64,000 nt of DNA, from assembly GCF_043290135.1 (NCBI RefSeq), contig NC_134707.1:137827319-137891318 (forward strand). Reading direction: 5' to 3'. Source of the stretch: Rhipicephalus microplus (lineage: Eukaryota; Arthropoda; Arachnida; Ixodida; Ixodidae). The notes under the pieces were generated by a model. That model did not search any database and had not been told where the DNA came from. It saw only the letters and a list, made by a program, of their open reading frames with translations. The first letter of the stretch is position 1; each line of letters begins with the position of its first letter. A program made the translations under genes and the position numbers. Below are positions 11,292 to 23,204 of this stretch, in pieces.

Positions 11292-14200
11292 TCTAGTTGT
11301 GGAGTTTCTAGTTGTTGAGTTTCTAGTTGTTGAGTTGCGGAGTCTCTAGTTGTTGAGTTTCTAGTTCCAGAGTCTCTAGTTGTGGAGTGTCAAGTTGTGG
11401 AGTCTCTAGATGTGGAGTTTCTAGTTGTGGAGTTTCTAGTTGTGGAGTTTCTAGTTGTGGAGTTTCCAGTTGAGGAGTTTCCAGTTGTGGAGTTTCTAGA
11501 CATAAAATTTCTTGGAGCCGAGTCTCTATTTGTGGAGCTTGTAGTTGTGGAGTTTCTAGTTGTTGAGTTTCTAGTTGTGGAGTCACTAGTTGCAGAGTTT
11601 CTGGTTGTGGAGTTTCTAGTTGTGGAGTTTCAAGTTGTGGAGTTTCTAGTTGTGGAGTCTCAAGTTGTGGAGTCTAAAGTTGTGGAGTTTCAAGTTGTGG
11701 AGTCTCTAGTTGTGGAGTTTCTAGTTGCAGAGTATCTAGTTGTGGAGTTTCCAGTTGTGGAATTTCTAGATGTGGAGTTGCGGAGTCTCTGGTTGTGGAG
11801 TTTCTAGTTGTGGAGTTTCTAGTTGTGGAGTTTCGAGTTGTGGAGTCTCTAGTTGTGGAGTTTCTAGTTGTGGAGTTTCTAGTTGTGGATTTTCCAGTTG
11901 TGGAGAATCTAGTTGTGGAGTTTCCAGTTGTGAAGTATCTAGTTGTGGAGTTTCCAGTTGTGGAGTATCTAGTTGTGGAGTTTTATGTTGTGGAGTTTCT
12001 AGTTGCGGAGTTTCTAGTTGCGGAGTTTTTAATAGTGGAGTTTCTAGTTGTGAAGTTTCAAGTTGCGGAGTCTCAAGTGATGGAGTTTCCAGTTGTGGAG
12101 TTCTTAGTTGTGGAGTTTCTAGTTGTTGAGTTTCTAGTTGTGAAGTCTCTAGTTTTGCAGTTTCTAGTTGTGGAGTTTCTAGATAATGAATTTCTAGTTG
12201 CCAAGTCTGTATTTGTGGAGTTTGAAGTTGTGGAGTTTCTAGTTGTGAAATTTCTAGTTGTGGAGTCTCTAGTTGCGGAGTTTCTAGTTGCAGAGTTTCT
12301 AGTTGTGGAGTTTCTGGTTGCGGAGTTTCTAGTTGAGGAGTTTCAAGTTGTGGAGTTTCTAGTTGTGGAGTCTCTAGTTGCGGAGTTTCTAGTTGTGAAG
12401 TTTCTAGTTGTGGAGTTTCTAGTTGTGGAGTTTATGGTTTTGGAGTTTCTAGTAGTAGAGTCTCCTGTTGCGGAGTTTCTAGTTGCGGAGTTTCCAGTTG
12501 GGGAGTTTCCAGTTGTGGAGGTTCTAGTTGTGGAGTTTCTAGTTGTGGAGTCTCAAGTTGTGGAGTTTAAAATTGTGGAGTTTCTAGTTGTAGATTTTCT
12601 AGTTGTGGAGTATCTAGTTGTGGATTTTCCAGTTGTGGAGTTTCTAGTTGTTGAGTTGCGGAGTCTTTAGTTGTTGAGTTTGTAGTTGCAGAGTCTCTAG
12701 TTGTGGAGTTTCAAGTTGTGGAGTCTCTAGATGTGGAGTTTCTAGTTGAAGAGTTTTTTGTTGTGGAGTGTCTAGTTGTGGAGTTTCCAGTTGTGAAGTT
12801 TCGAGTTGTGGAGTTTCTAGTTGCAGAGTCTCTAGTTGTGGAGCTTCAAGTTGTGGAGTCTCTAGTTGTGGAGTTTCTAGTTGCCGAGTTTCCAGTTGTG
12901 AAGTATCTAGTAGTTGAGTTTCCAGTTGTGGAGTCCCTAGTTGTGGAGTTTCTAGTTGCGGAGTCTCAAGCTGTGGAGTTTCAAGTTGTGGAGTTTCTAG
13001 TTGTGAAGTTGCGGAGTCTCTTGTTGTGGAGTTTTTAGTTGTGGAGTTTCTAGTTGTGGAGTTTCGAGTTGTGGAGTCTCTAGTTGTGGAGTTTCTAGTT
13101 GTGGAATTTTGAGTTGTGGAGTTTCTAGTTGTGGAGTTTCTAGTTGCGGAATCTCTAGCTGTGGATTTTCTAGTTGCGTCACTTAAGGTCGTGAGGTTTC
13201 AAGTTGTGGAGTTTCTAGTTGTGGAGTTTCTAGTTGTGGAGTTTCAAGTTGTGGAGTTTCTAGTTGTTGAGTTTCTAATTGTGAAGTCTCTAGTTTTGCA
13301 GTTTCTAGTTGTGGAGTTTATAGATATGGATATTCTTGTTGCCGAGTCTGTATTTGTGGAGTTTGATGTTGTGGAGTTTCTAGTTGTGGAGTTTCTAGAT
13401 TTGGAGTCTCTAGTTGCAGAGTTTCTAGTTGCGGACTTTCTAGTTGTGGAGTTTCTGGTTGTGGAGTTTCTAGTTGAGGAGTTTCAAGTTGTGGAGTTTC
13501 TAGTTGTAGATTCTCTAGTTGCGGAGTTTCTAGTTGTGAAGTTTCTAGTTGTGGAGTTTCTAGTTTTTGGAGTTTCTAGTTGTGGAGTTTCTAGTTGTAG
13601 AGTCTCCTGTTGCGGAGTTTCTAGTTGCGGAGTTTCTAGTTGGGGAGTTTCCAGTTGTGGAGTTTCTAGTTGTGGAGTTTCTATTTGTGCAGTCTCAAGC
13701 TGTGGAGTTTCAAGTTGTGGAGTTTCTAGTTGTGAAGTTGCGGAGTCTCTTGTTGTGGAGTTTCTAGTTGTGGAGTTTCTAGCTGTGGAATTTTGAGTTG
13801 TGGAGTTTCTAGTTGTGGAGTTTCTAGTTGCGGAATCTCTAGCTGTAGATTTTGTAGTTGCGTAACTTAAGGTCGTGAGGTTTCAAGTTGTGGAGTCTCT
13901 AGTTGTGTAGTTTCTAGCTGCGGAGTTTCTAGTTGCAGTCTCTAGTTGTGGAGTTTCTAGTTGTGGAGTTTCTAGTTGTGGAGTTTCTAGTTGTGGAGTT
14001 ATAGTTGTGGACTTTCTAGACATGAAATTTCTTGTAGCCGAGTCTCTATTTGTGGAGCTTGTAGTTGTGGAGTTTCTAGTTGTTGAGTTTCTAGTTGTGG
14101 AGTCTCTAGTTGCAGAGTTTCTAGTTGTGGAGTTTCTAGTTGTGGAGTTTCTAGTTGTGGAGTTTCTGGTTGTGGAGTGTCTAGTTGTGAAGTTTCAAGT

Positions 14201-17200
14201 TGTGGAGTTTCTAGTTGTGGAGTCTCAAATTGTGGAGTTCAAAGTTGTGGAGTTTCGAGTTGTGGAGTCTCTAGTTGTGGAGTTTCTAGTTGTGGAGTTT
14301 CCAGTTGACGAGTATCTAGTTGTGGAGTTTCCAGTTGTGAAGTATCTAGTTGTGGAGTTTCCAGATGTGGAGTATCTAGTTGTGGAGTTTTAAGTTGTGG
14401 AGTTTCTAGTTGCGGAGTTTTTAATAGAGGAGTTTCTAGTTGTGAAGTTTCAAGTTGCGGAGTCTGAAGTTCTGGAGTTTCCAGTTGTGGAGTTTTTAGT
14501 TGTGGAGTTTCTATTTGTTGAGTTTCTAATTGTGAAGTCTCTAGTTTTGCAGTTTCTAGTTGTGGAGTTTCTAGATATGGATATTCTTGTTGCCGCGTCT
14601 GTATTTGTGGAGTTTGAAGTTGTGGAGTTTCTAGTTGTGGAGTTTCTAGTTGTGGAGTTTCTAGTTGCGGAGTCCCTAGTTTCAGAGTGTCTAGTTGTGG
14701 AGTTTCTGGTTGTAGAGTTTCTAGTTGAGGAGTTTCAAGTTGTGGAGTTTCTAGTTGTGGAGTCTCTAGTTGCGGAGTTTCTAGTTGTGAAGTTTCTAGT
14801 TGTGGAGTTTCTAGTTGTGGAGTTTATAGTTTTGGAGTTTCTAGTAGTAGAGTCTCCTGTTGCGGAGTTTCTAGTTGCGGAGTTTCTAGTTGGGGAGTTT
14901 CCAGTTGTGGAGGTTCTAGTTGTGGAGTTTCTAGTTGTGGAGTCTCAAGTTGTGGAGTTTAAACTTGTGGAGTTTCTAGTTGTAGATTTTCTAGTTGTGG
15001 AGTATCTAGTTGTGGATTTTCCAGTTGTGGAGTTTCTAGTTGTTGAGTTGCGGAGTCTCTAGTTGTTGAGTTTCTAGTTGCAGAGTCTCTAGTTGTGGAG
15101 TTTCAAGTTGTGGAGTCTCTAGATGTGGAGTTTCTAGTTGAAGAGTTTTTTGTTGTGGAGTGTCTAGTTGTGGAGTTTCCAGTTGTGGAGTTTCGAGTTG
15201 TGGGGTTTCTAGTTGCAGAGTCTCTAGTTGTGGAGCTTCAAGTTGTGGAGTCTCTAGTTGTGGAGTTTCTAGTTGCCGAGTTTCCAGTTGTGAAGTATCT
15301 AGTAGTGGAGTTTCCAGTTGTGGAGTCCCTAGTTGTGGAGTTTCTAGTTGCGCAGTCTCAAGCTGTGGAGTTTCAAGTTGTGGAGTTTCTAGTTGTGAAG
15401 TTGCGGAGTCTCTTGTTGTGGAGTTTTTAGTTCTGGAGTTTCTAGTTGTGGAGTTTCGAGTTGTGGAGTCTCTAGCTGTGGAGTTTCTAGTTGTGGAATT
15501 TTGAGTTGTGGAGTTTCTAGTTGTGGAGTTTCTAGTTGCGGAATCTCTAGCTGTGGATTTTCTAGTTGCGTAACTTAAGGTCGTGAGGTTTCAAGTTGTG
15601 GAGTTTCTAGTTGTGGAGTTTCTAGTTGTGGAGTTTCTAGTTGTTGAGTTTCTAGTTGTTGAGTTGCAGAGTCTCTAGTTGTTGAGTTTCTAGTTCCAGA
15701 GTCTCTAGTTGTGGAGTTTCAAGTTGTGGAGTCTCTAGATGTGGAGTTTCTAGTTGTGGAGTTTCTAGTTGTGGAGTTTCTAGTTGTGGAGTTTCCAGTT
15801 GTGGAGTTTCCAGTTGTGGAGTTTCTAGACATAAAATTTCTTGGAGCCGAGTCTCTATTTGTGGAGCTTGTAGTTGTGGAGTTTCTAGTTGTTGAGTTTC
15901 TAGTTGTGGAGTCACTAGTTGCAGAGTTTCTGGTTGTGGAGTTTCTAGTTGTGGAGTTTCAAGTTGTGGAGTTTCTAGTTGTGGAGTCTCAAGTTGTGGG
16001 TATCTAGTTGTGGAGTTTTATGTTGTGGAGTTTCTAGTTGCGGAGTTTCTAGTTGCGGAGTTTTTAATAGTGGAGTTTCTAGTTGTGAAGTTTCAAGTTG
16101 CGGAGTCTCAAGTGATGGAGTTTCCAGTTGTGGAGTTCTTAGTTGTGGAGTTTCTAGTTGTTGAGTTTCTAGTTGAGAAGTCTCTAGTTTTGCAGTTTCT
16201 AGTTGTGGAGTTTCTAGATAATGAATTTCTAGTTGCCAAGTCTGTATTTGTGGAGTTTGAAGTTGTGGAGTTTCTAGTTGTGAAATTTCTAGTTGTGGAG
16301 TCTCTAATTGCGGAGTTTCTAGTTGCAGAGTTTCTAGTTGTGGAGTTTCTGGTTGCGGAGTTTCTAGTTGAGGAGTTTCAAGTTGTGGAGTTTCTAGTTG
16401 TGGAGTCTCTAGTTGCGGAGTTTCTAGTTGTGAAGTTTCTAGTTGTGGAGTTTCTAGTTGTGGAGTTTATGGTTTTGGAGTTTCTAGTAGTAGAGTCTCC
16501 TGTTGCGGAGTTTCTAGTTGCGGAGTTTCCAGTTGGGGAGTTTCCAGTTGTGGAGGTTCTAGTTGTGGAATTTCTAGTTGTGGAGTCTCAAGTTGTGGAG
16601 TTTAAACTTGTGGAGTTTCTAGTTGTAGATTTTCTAGTTGTGGAGTATCTAGTTGTGGATTTTCCAGTTGTGGAGTTTCTAGTTGTTGAGTTGCGGAGTC
16701 TTTAGTTGTTGAGTTTGTAGTTGCAGAGTCTCTAGTTGTGGAGTTTCAAGTTGTGGAGTCTCTAGATGTGGAGTTTCTAGTTGAAGAGTTTTTTGTTGTG
16801 AAGTGTCTAGTTGTGGAGTTTCCAGTTGTGAAGTTTCGAGTTGTGGAGTTTCTAGTTGCAGAGTCTCTAGTTGTGGAGCTTCAAGTTCTGGAGTCTCTAG
16901 TTGTGGAGTTTCTAGTTGCCGAGTTTCCAGTTGTGAAGTATCTAGTAGTGGAGTTTCCAGTTGTGGAGTCCCTAGTTGTGGAGTTTCTAGTTGCGGAGTC
17001 TCAAGCTGTGGAGTTTCAAGTTGTGGAGTTTCTAGTTGTGATGTTGCGGAGTGTCTTGTTGTGGAGTTTTTAGTTGTGGAGTTTCTAGTTGTGGAGTTTC
17101 GAGTTGTGGAGTCTCTAGTTGTGGAGTTTCTAGTTGTGGAATTTTGAGTTGTGGAGTTTCTAGTTGTGGAGTTTCTAGTTGCGGAATCTCTAGCTGTGGA

Positions 17201-18175
17201 TTTTCTAGTTGCGTAACTTAAGGTCGTGAGGTTTCAAGTTGTGGAGTTTCAAGTTGTGGAGTTTCTAGTTGTTGAGTTTCTAATTGTGAAGTCTCTAGTT
17301 TTGCAGTTTCTAGTTGTGGAGTTTCTAGATATGGATATTCTTGTTGCCGAGTCTGTATTTGTGGAGTTTGATGTTGTGGAGTTTCTAGTTGTGGAGTTTC
17401 TAGTTGTGGAGTCTCTAGATGCGGAGTTTCTAGTTGCGGACTTTCTAGTTGTGGAGTTTCTGGTTGTGGAGTTTCTAGTGGAGGAGTTTCAAGTTGTGAA
17501 GTTTCTAGTTGTAGATTCTCTAGTTGCGGAGTTTCTAGTTGTGAAGTTTCTAGTTGTGGAGTTTCTAGTTTTTGGAGTTTCTAGTTGTGGAGTTTCTAGT
17601 TGTAGAGTCTCCTGTTGCGGAGTTTCTAGTTGCGGAATCTCTAGTTGGGGAGTTTCCAGTTGTGGAGTTTCTAGTTGTGGAGTTTCTATTTGTGCAGTCT
17701 CAAGTTGTGGAGTTTGAACTTGTGGAGTTTCAAGTTGTGGAGTCTATAGTTGTGGTGTTTCTAGTTGTAGATTTTCTAGTTGTGGAGTATCTAGTTGTGG
17801 AGTATCTTGTTGTGGATTTTCCAGTTGTGGAGTTTCTAGTTGTTTAGTTGCGGAGTCTCTAGTTGTTGAGTTTCTAGTTGCAGAGTCTCTAGTTGTGGAG
17901 TTTCAAGTTGTGGAGTCTCTAGATGTGGATTTTCCAGTTGTGGAGTTTCTAGTTGTTGAGTTGCGGAGTCTCTAGTTGTTGAGTTTCTAGTTGCAGAGTC
18001 TCTAGTTGTGGAGTTTCAAGTTGTGGAGTCTCTAGATGTGGAGTTTCTAGTTGTCGAGTTTCCAGTTGTGGAGTATCTAGTAGTGGAGTTTCGAGTTGTG
18101 GAGTTTCTAGTTGTGGAGTTTCTAGTTGTCGAGTCCCTAGTTGTAGAGTTTCTAGTTGCGGAGTTTCTAGTTGTG
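11292..18175 (+). repeat. 8.25 kb segmental duplication, copy B
   Basis: Head-to-tail partner of 3,045-11,291. It has two extra monomers near 11,800-11,870 and lacks copy A's 1,111-bp duplication. CTTAAGG landmarks are at 13,183, 13,867, 15,575 and 17,218, each 8,277 or 8,278 bp after its partner. Resemblance to copy A ends near 18,175, where this copy continues like bases 830-1,390 of the window while copy A runs toward its junction. The duplication is inferred to be recent relative to monomer divergence. Confidence 0.87.
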
Positions 18176-19050
18176 GAGTTTCAAGTTGCGGAGTCTCAAG
18201 CTGGGGAGTTTCTAGTTGTTGAGTTTTTAGTGTGGGAGTTTCTAGTTGTTGAGTTTCAAGTTTGAAGTCTCTAGTTGTAGATTCTCTAGTTGTGGAGTCT
18301 CTAGTTTAGGAGTTTCTAGTTGAAGAGTTTTTTGTTGTGGAGTGTCTAGTTGTGGAGTTTCCAGTTGTGGAGTTTCGAGTTGTGGAGTTTCTAGTTGCAG
18401 AGTCTCTAGTTGTGGAGCTTCAAGTTGTGGAGTCTCTAGTTGTGGAGTTTCTAGTTGCCGAGTTTCCAGTTGTGAAGTATCTAGTAGTGGAGTTTCCAGT
18501 TGTGGAGTCCCTAGTTGTGGAGTTTCTAGTTGCGGAGTCTCAAGCTGTGGAGTTTCAAGTTGTGGAGTTTCTAGTTGTGGAGTCTCAAGTTGTGGAGTTT
18601 AAAGTTGTGGAGTTTCAAGTTGTGGAGTCTCTAGTTGTGGAGTTTCTAGTTGCAGAGTATCTAGTTGTGGAGTTTCCAGTTGTGGAGTTTCTAGTTGTGA
18701 AGTTGCGGAGTCTCTTGTTGTGGAGTTTTTAGTTGTGGAGTTTCTAGTTGTGAAGATTCGAGTTGTGGAGTTTCTAGTTGTGGAGTTTCTAGCTGTGGAA
18801 TTTTGAGTTGTGGAGTTTCTAGTTGTGGAGTTTCTAGTTGCGGAATCTCTAGCTGTAGATTTTGTAGTTGCGTAACTTAAGGTCGTGAGGTTTCAAGTTG
18901 TGGAGTTTCTAGTTGTGGAGTTTCTAGTTGTGGAGTTTCTAGTTGTGGAGTTTCTAGTTGTGGAGTCTCTAGTTGTGTAGTTTCTAGCTGCGGAGTTTCT
19001 AGTTGCGGAGTTTCTATTTGTGAAGTATCTAGCTGCGGAGTTTCTAGTTG
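17347..19050 (+). repeat. Second copy of the window's first 1.7 kb
   Basis: Corresponds to bases 1 to about 1,690 at an offset of 17,346, including the run 18,008-18,265, whose translation is identical to that of 662-919. It overlaps the end of copy B, so the window starts inside an older version of the same higher-order repeat. The CTTAAGG landmark at 18,877 is 17,346 bp after the one at 1,531. Confidence 0.83.
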
Positions 19051-22000
19051 CAGTCTCTAGTTGTGGAGTTTCTAGTTGTGGAGTTTCTAGTTGTGGAGTT
19101 TCTAGTTGTGGAGTTATAGTTGTGGACTTTCTAGACATAAAATTTCTTGTAGCCGAGTCTCTATTTGTGGAGCTTGTAGTTGTGGAGTTTCTAGTTGTTG
19201 AGTTTCTAGTTGTGGAGTCTCTAGTTGCAGAGTTTCTAGTTGTGGAGTTTCTAGTTGTGGAGTTTCCAGTTGACGAGTATCTAGTTGTGGAGTTTCCAGT
19301 TGTGAAGTATCTAGTTGTGGAGTTTCCAGATGTGGAGTATCTAGTTGTGGAGTTTTAAGTTGTGGAGTTTCTAGTTGCGGAGTTTTTAATAGAGGAGTTT
19401 CTAGTTGTGAAGTTTCAAGTTGCGGAGTCTGAAGTTGTGGAGTTTCCAGTTGTGGAGTTTTTAGTTGTGGAGTTTCTATTTGTTGAGTTTCTAATTGTGA
19501 AGTCTCTAGTTTTGCAGTTTCTAGTTGTGGAGTTTCTAGATATGGATATTCTTGTTGCCGAGTCTGTATTTGTGGAGTTTGAAGTTGTGGAGTTTCTAGT
19601 TGTGGAGTTTCTAGTTGTGGAGTTTCTAGTTGCGGAGTCTCTAGTTTCAGAGTTTCTAGTTGTGGAGTTTCTGGTTGTGAAGTTTCTAGTTGCGCAGTCT
19701 CAAGCTGTGGAGTTTCAAGTAGTTGCGGAATCTCTAGCTGTGGATTTTCTAGTTGCGTAACTTAAGGTCGTGAGGTTTCAAGTTGTGGAGTTTCTAGTTG
19801 TGGAGTTTCTAGTTGTTGAGTTTCTAGTTGTTGAGTTGCGGAGTCTCTAGTTGTTGAGTTTCTAGTTCCAGAGTCTCTAGTTGTGGAGTTTCAAGTTGTG
19901 GAGTCTCTAGATGTGGAGTTTCTAGTTGTGGAGTTTCTAGTTGTTGAGTTTCTAGTTGTGGAGTTTCCAGTTGTGGAGTTTCCAGTTGTGGAGTTTCTAG
20001 ACATAAAATTTCTTGGAGCCGAGTCTCTATTTGTGGAGCTTGTAGTTGTGGAGTTTCTAGTTGTGGAGTTTCTAGTTGTGGAGTTTATGGTTTTGGAGTT
20101 TCTAGTAGTAGAGTCTCCTGTTGCGGAGTTTCTAGTTGCGGAGTTTCCAGTTGGGGAGTTTCCAGTTGTGGAGGTTCTAGTTGTGGAATTTCTAGTTGTG
20201 GAGTCTCAAGTTGTGGAGTTTAAACTTGTGGAGTTTCTAGTTGTAGATTTTCTAGTTGTGGAGTATCTAGTTGTGGATTTTCCAGTTGTGGAGTTTCTAG
20301 TTGTTGAGTTGCGGAGTCTTTAGTTGTTGAGTTTGTAGTTGCAGAGTCTCTAGTTGTGGAGTTTCAAGTTGTGGAGTCTCTAGATGTGGAGTTTCTAGTT
20401 GAAGAGTTTTTTGTTGTGGAGTGTCTAGTTGTGGAGTTTCCAGTTGTGAAGTTTCGAGTTGTGGAGTTTCTAGTTGCAGAGTCTCTAGTTGTGGAGCTTC
20501 AAGTTCTGGAGTCTCTAGTTGTGGAGTTTCTAGTTGCCGAGTTTCCAGTTGTGAAGTATCTAGTAGTGGAGTTTCCAGTTGTGGAGTCCCTAGTTGTGGA
20601 GTTTCTAGTTGCGGAGTCTCAAGCTGTGGAGTTTCAAGTTGTGGAGTTTCTAGTTGTGAAGTTGCGGAGTCTCTTGTTGTGGAGTTTTTAGTTGTGGAGT
20701 TTCTAGTTGTGGAGTTTCGAGTTGTGGAGTCTCTAGTTGTGGAGTTTCTATTTGTGGAATTTTGAGTTGTGGAGTTTCTAGTTGTGGAGTTTCTAGTTGC
20801 GGAATCTCTAGCTGTGGATTTTCTAGTTGCGTAACTTAAGGTCGTGAGGTTTCAAGTTGTGGAGTTTCTAGTTGTGGAGTTTCTAGTTGTGGAGTTTCTA
20901 GTTGTGGAGTTTCTGGTTGTGGAGTCTCTAGTTGCGGAGTTTCTAGTTGCGGACTTTCTAGTTGTGGAGTTTCTGGTTGTGGAGTTTCTAGTTGAGGAGT
21001 TTCAAGTTGCGGAGTTTCTAGTGTTAGATTCTCTAGTTGCGGAGTTTCTAGTTGTGAAGTTTCTAGTTGCGGAGTTTCTAGTTTTTGGAGTTTCTAGTTG
21101 TGGAGTTTCTAGTTGTAGAGTCTCCTGTTGCGGAGTTTCTAGTTGCGGAGTTTCTAGTTGGGGAGTTTCCAGTTGTGGAGTTTCTAGTTGTGGAGTTTCT
21201 ATTTGTGCAGTCTCAAGTTGTGGAGTTTGAACTTGTGGAGTTTCAAGTTGTGGAGTCTATAGTTGTGGTGTTTCTAGTTGTAGATTTTCTAGTTTTGGAG
21301 TATCTAGTTGTGGATTTTCCAGTTGTTGAGTTGCGGAGTCTCTAGTTGTTGAGTTTCTAGTTGCAGAGTCTCTAGTTGTGGAGTTTCAAGTTGTGGAGTC
21401 TCTAGATGTGGAGTTTCTAGTTGTGGAGTTTCTAGTTGTGGAGTTTCTAGTTGTGGAGTTTCCAGTTGTGGAGTTTCCAGTTGTGGAGTTTGTAGACATA
21501 AAATTTCTTGTAGCCGAGTCTCTATTTGTGGAGCTTGTAGTTGTGGAGTTTCTAGTTGTTGAGTTTCTAGTTGTGGAGTCACTAGTTGCAGAGTTTCTGG
21601 TTGTGGAGTTTCTAGTTGTGGAGTTTCAAGTTGTGGAGTTTCTAGTTGTGGAGTCTCAAGTTATGGAGTCTAAAGTTGTGGAGTTTCAAGTTGTGGAGTT
21701 TCTAGTTGTGAAGTTTCTAGTTGCAGAGTATCTAGTTGTGGAGTTTCCAGTTGTGGAATTTCTAGATGTGGAGTTGCGGAGTCTCTGGTTGTGGAGTTTC
21801 TAGTTGTGGAGTCTCTAGATGTGGAGTTTCTAGTTGTGGAGTTTCTAGTTGTGGAGTTTCTAGTTGTGGAGTTTCCAGTTGTGGAGTTTCCAGTTGTGGA
21901 GTTTCTAGACATAAAATTTCTTGTAGCCGAGTCTCCATTTGTGGAGCTTGTAGTTGTGGAGTTTCTAGTTGTGGAGTTTCTAGTTGTGGAGTCCCTAGTT

Positions 22001-23204
22001 GTGGAGTTTCTAGTTGCGGAGTTTCTAGTTGTGGAGTTTCAAGTTGCGGAGTCTCAAGCTGAGGAGTTTCTAGTTGTTGAGTTTTTAGTTGGGGAGTTTC
22101 TAGTTGATGAGTTTCAAGTTTGAAGTCTCTAGTTGTAGATTCTCTAGTTGTGGAGTCTCTAGTTTAGGAGTTTCTAGTTGAAGAGTTTTTGTTGTGGAGT
22201 GTCTAGTTGTGGAGTTTCCAGTTGTGGAGTTTCGAGTTGTGGAGTTTCTAGTTGCAGAGTCTCTAGTTGTGGAGCTTCAAGTTGTGGAGTCTCTAGTTGT
22301 GGAGTTTCTAGTTGCCGAGTTTCCAGTTGTGAAGTATCTAGTAGTGGAGTTTCCAGTTGTGGAGTCCCTAGTTGTGGAGTTTCTAGTTGCGGAGTCTCAA
22401 GCTGTGGAGTTTCTAGTTGTGGAGTTTCGAGTTGTGGAGTCTCTAGTTGTGGAGTTTCTAGTTGTGGAATTTTGAGTTGTGGAGTTTCTAGTTGTGGAGT
22501 TTCTAGTTGCGGAATCTCTAGCTGTGGATTTTCTAGTTGTGTAACTTAAGGTCGTGAGGTTTCAAGTTGTGGAGTTTCTAGTTGTGGAGTTTCTAGTTGT
22601 GGACTTTCTAGTTGTGGAGTTTCTAGTTGTGGAGTTTCTAATTGTGGAGTCTCTAGTTGCAAAGTTTCTAGTTGCGGACTTTCTAGTTGTGGAGTTTCTG
22701 GTTGTGGAGTTTCTAGTTGAGGAGTTTCAAGTTGTGGAGTTTCTAGTTGTAGATTCTCTAGTTGCGGAGTTTCTAGTTGTGAAGTTTCTAGTTGCGGAGT
22801 TTCTAGTTTTTGGAGTTTCTAGTTTTGGAGTTTCTAGTTGTAGAGTCTCCTGTTGCGGAGTTTCTAGTTGCGGAGTTTCTAGTTGGGGAGTTTCCAGTTG
22901 TGGAGTTTCTAGTTGTGGAGTTTCTATTTGTGCAGTCTCAAGTTGTGGAGTTTGAACTTGTGGAGTTTCAAGTTGTGGAGTCTATAGTTGTGGTGTTTCT
23001 AGTTGTAGATTTTCTAGTTGTGGAGTATCTAGTTGTGGATTTTCCAGTTGTGGAGTTTCTAGTTGTTGAGTTGCGGAGTCTCTAGTTGTTGAGTTTCTAG
23101 TTGCAGAGTCTCTAGTTGTGGAGTTTCAAGTTGTGGAGTCTCCAGATGTGGAGTTTCTAGTTGTGGAGTTTCTAGTTGTGGAGTTTCCAGTTGTGGAGTT
23201 TCAG
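18176..23204 (+). repeat. Mosaic array block, left domain
   Basis: A patchwork of modules seen elsewhere. 18,337-18,732 matches 991-1,386. 19,362-19,680 matches 6,119 onward. 20,356-20,840 matches 16,738 onward at an offset of 3,618. 22,810-23,085 matches 32,032-32,307 at an offset of 9,222. AAATTTC landmarks lie at 19,132, 19,998, 21,493 and 21,906, and CTTAAGG landmarks at 18,877, 19,762, 20,836 and 22,546. Near 19,718 two monomers are joined out of phase (TTTCAAGTAGTTGCGG), a probable deletion joint. No gene is seen. Confidence 0.75.

Noticed and set aside
11795..12670. Longest + strand open frame (291 codons, VVEFL repeats) as a gene
   Set aside because: It is a by-product of a repeat whose length is a multiple of three. 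It begins at an arbitrary GTG and ends at a recurrent 8-bp truncated monomer. Its counterpart at 3,548 is two pentapeptides shorter and otherwise repeats the same DNA. There is no domain or composition expected of a protein.
22178..22549. Cys/Ser-rich CGVSS frames resembling keratin-associated or metal-binding proteins
   Set aside because: Same repeat in another frame. Very common GTTGTTGAG and GTTGAGGAG monomers put TGA in this frame, and several such frames slip into VVEFL through indels.
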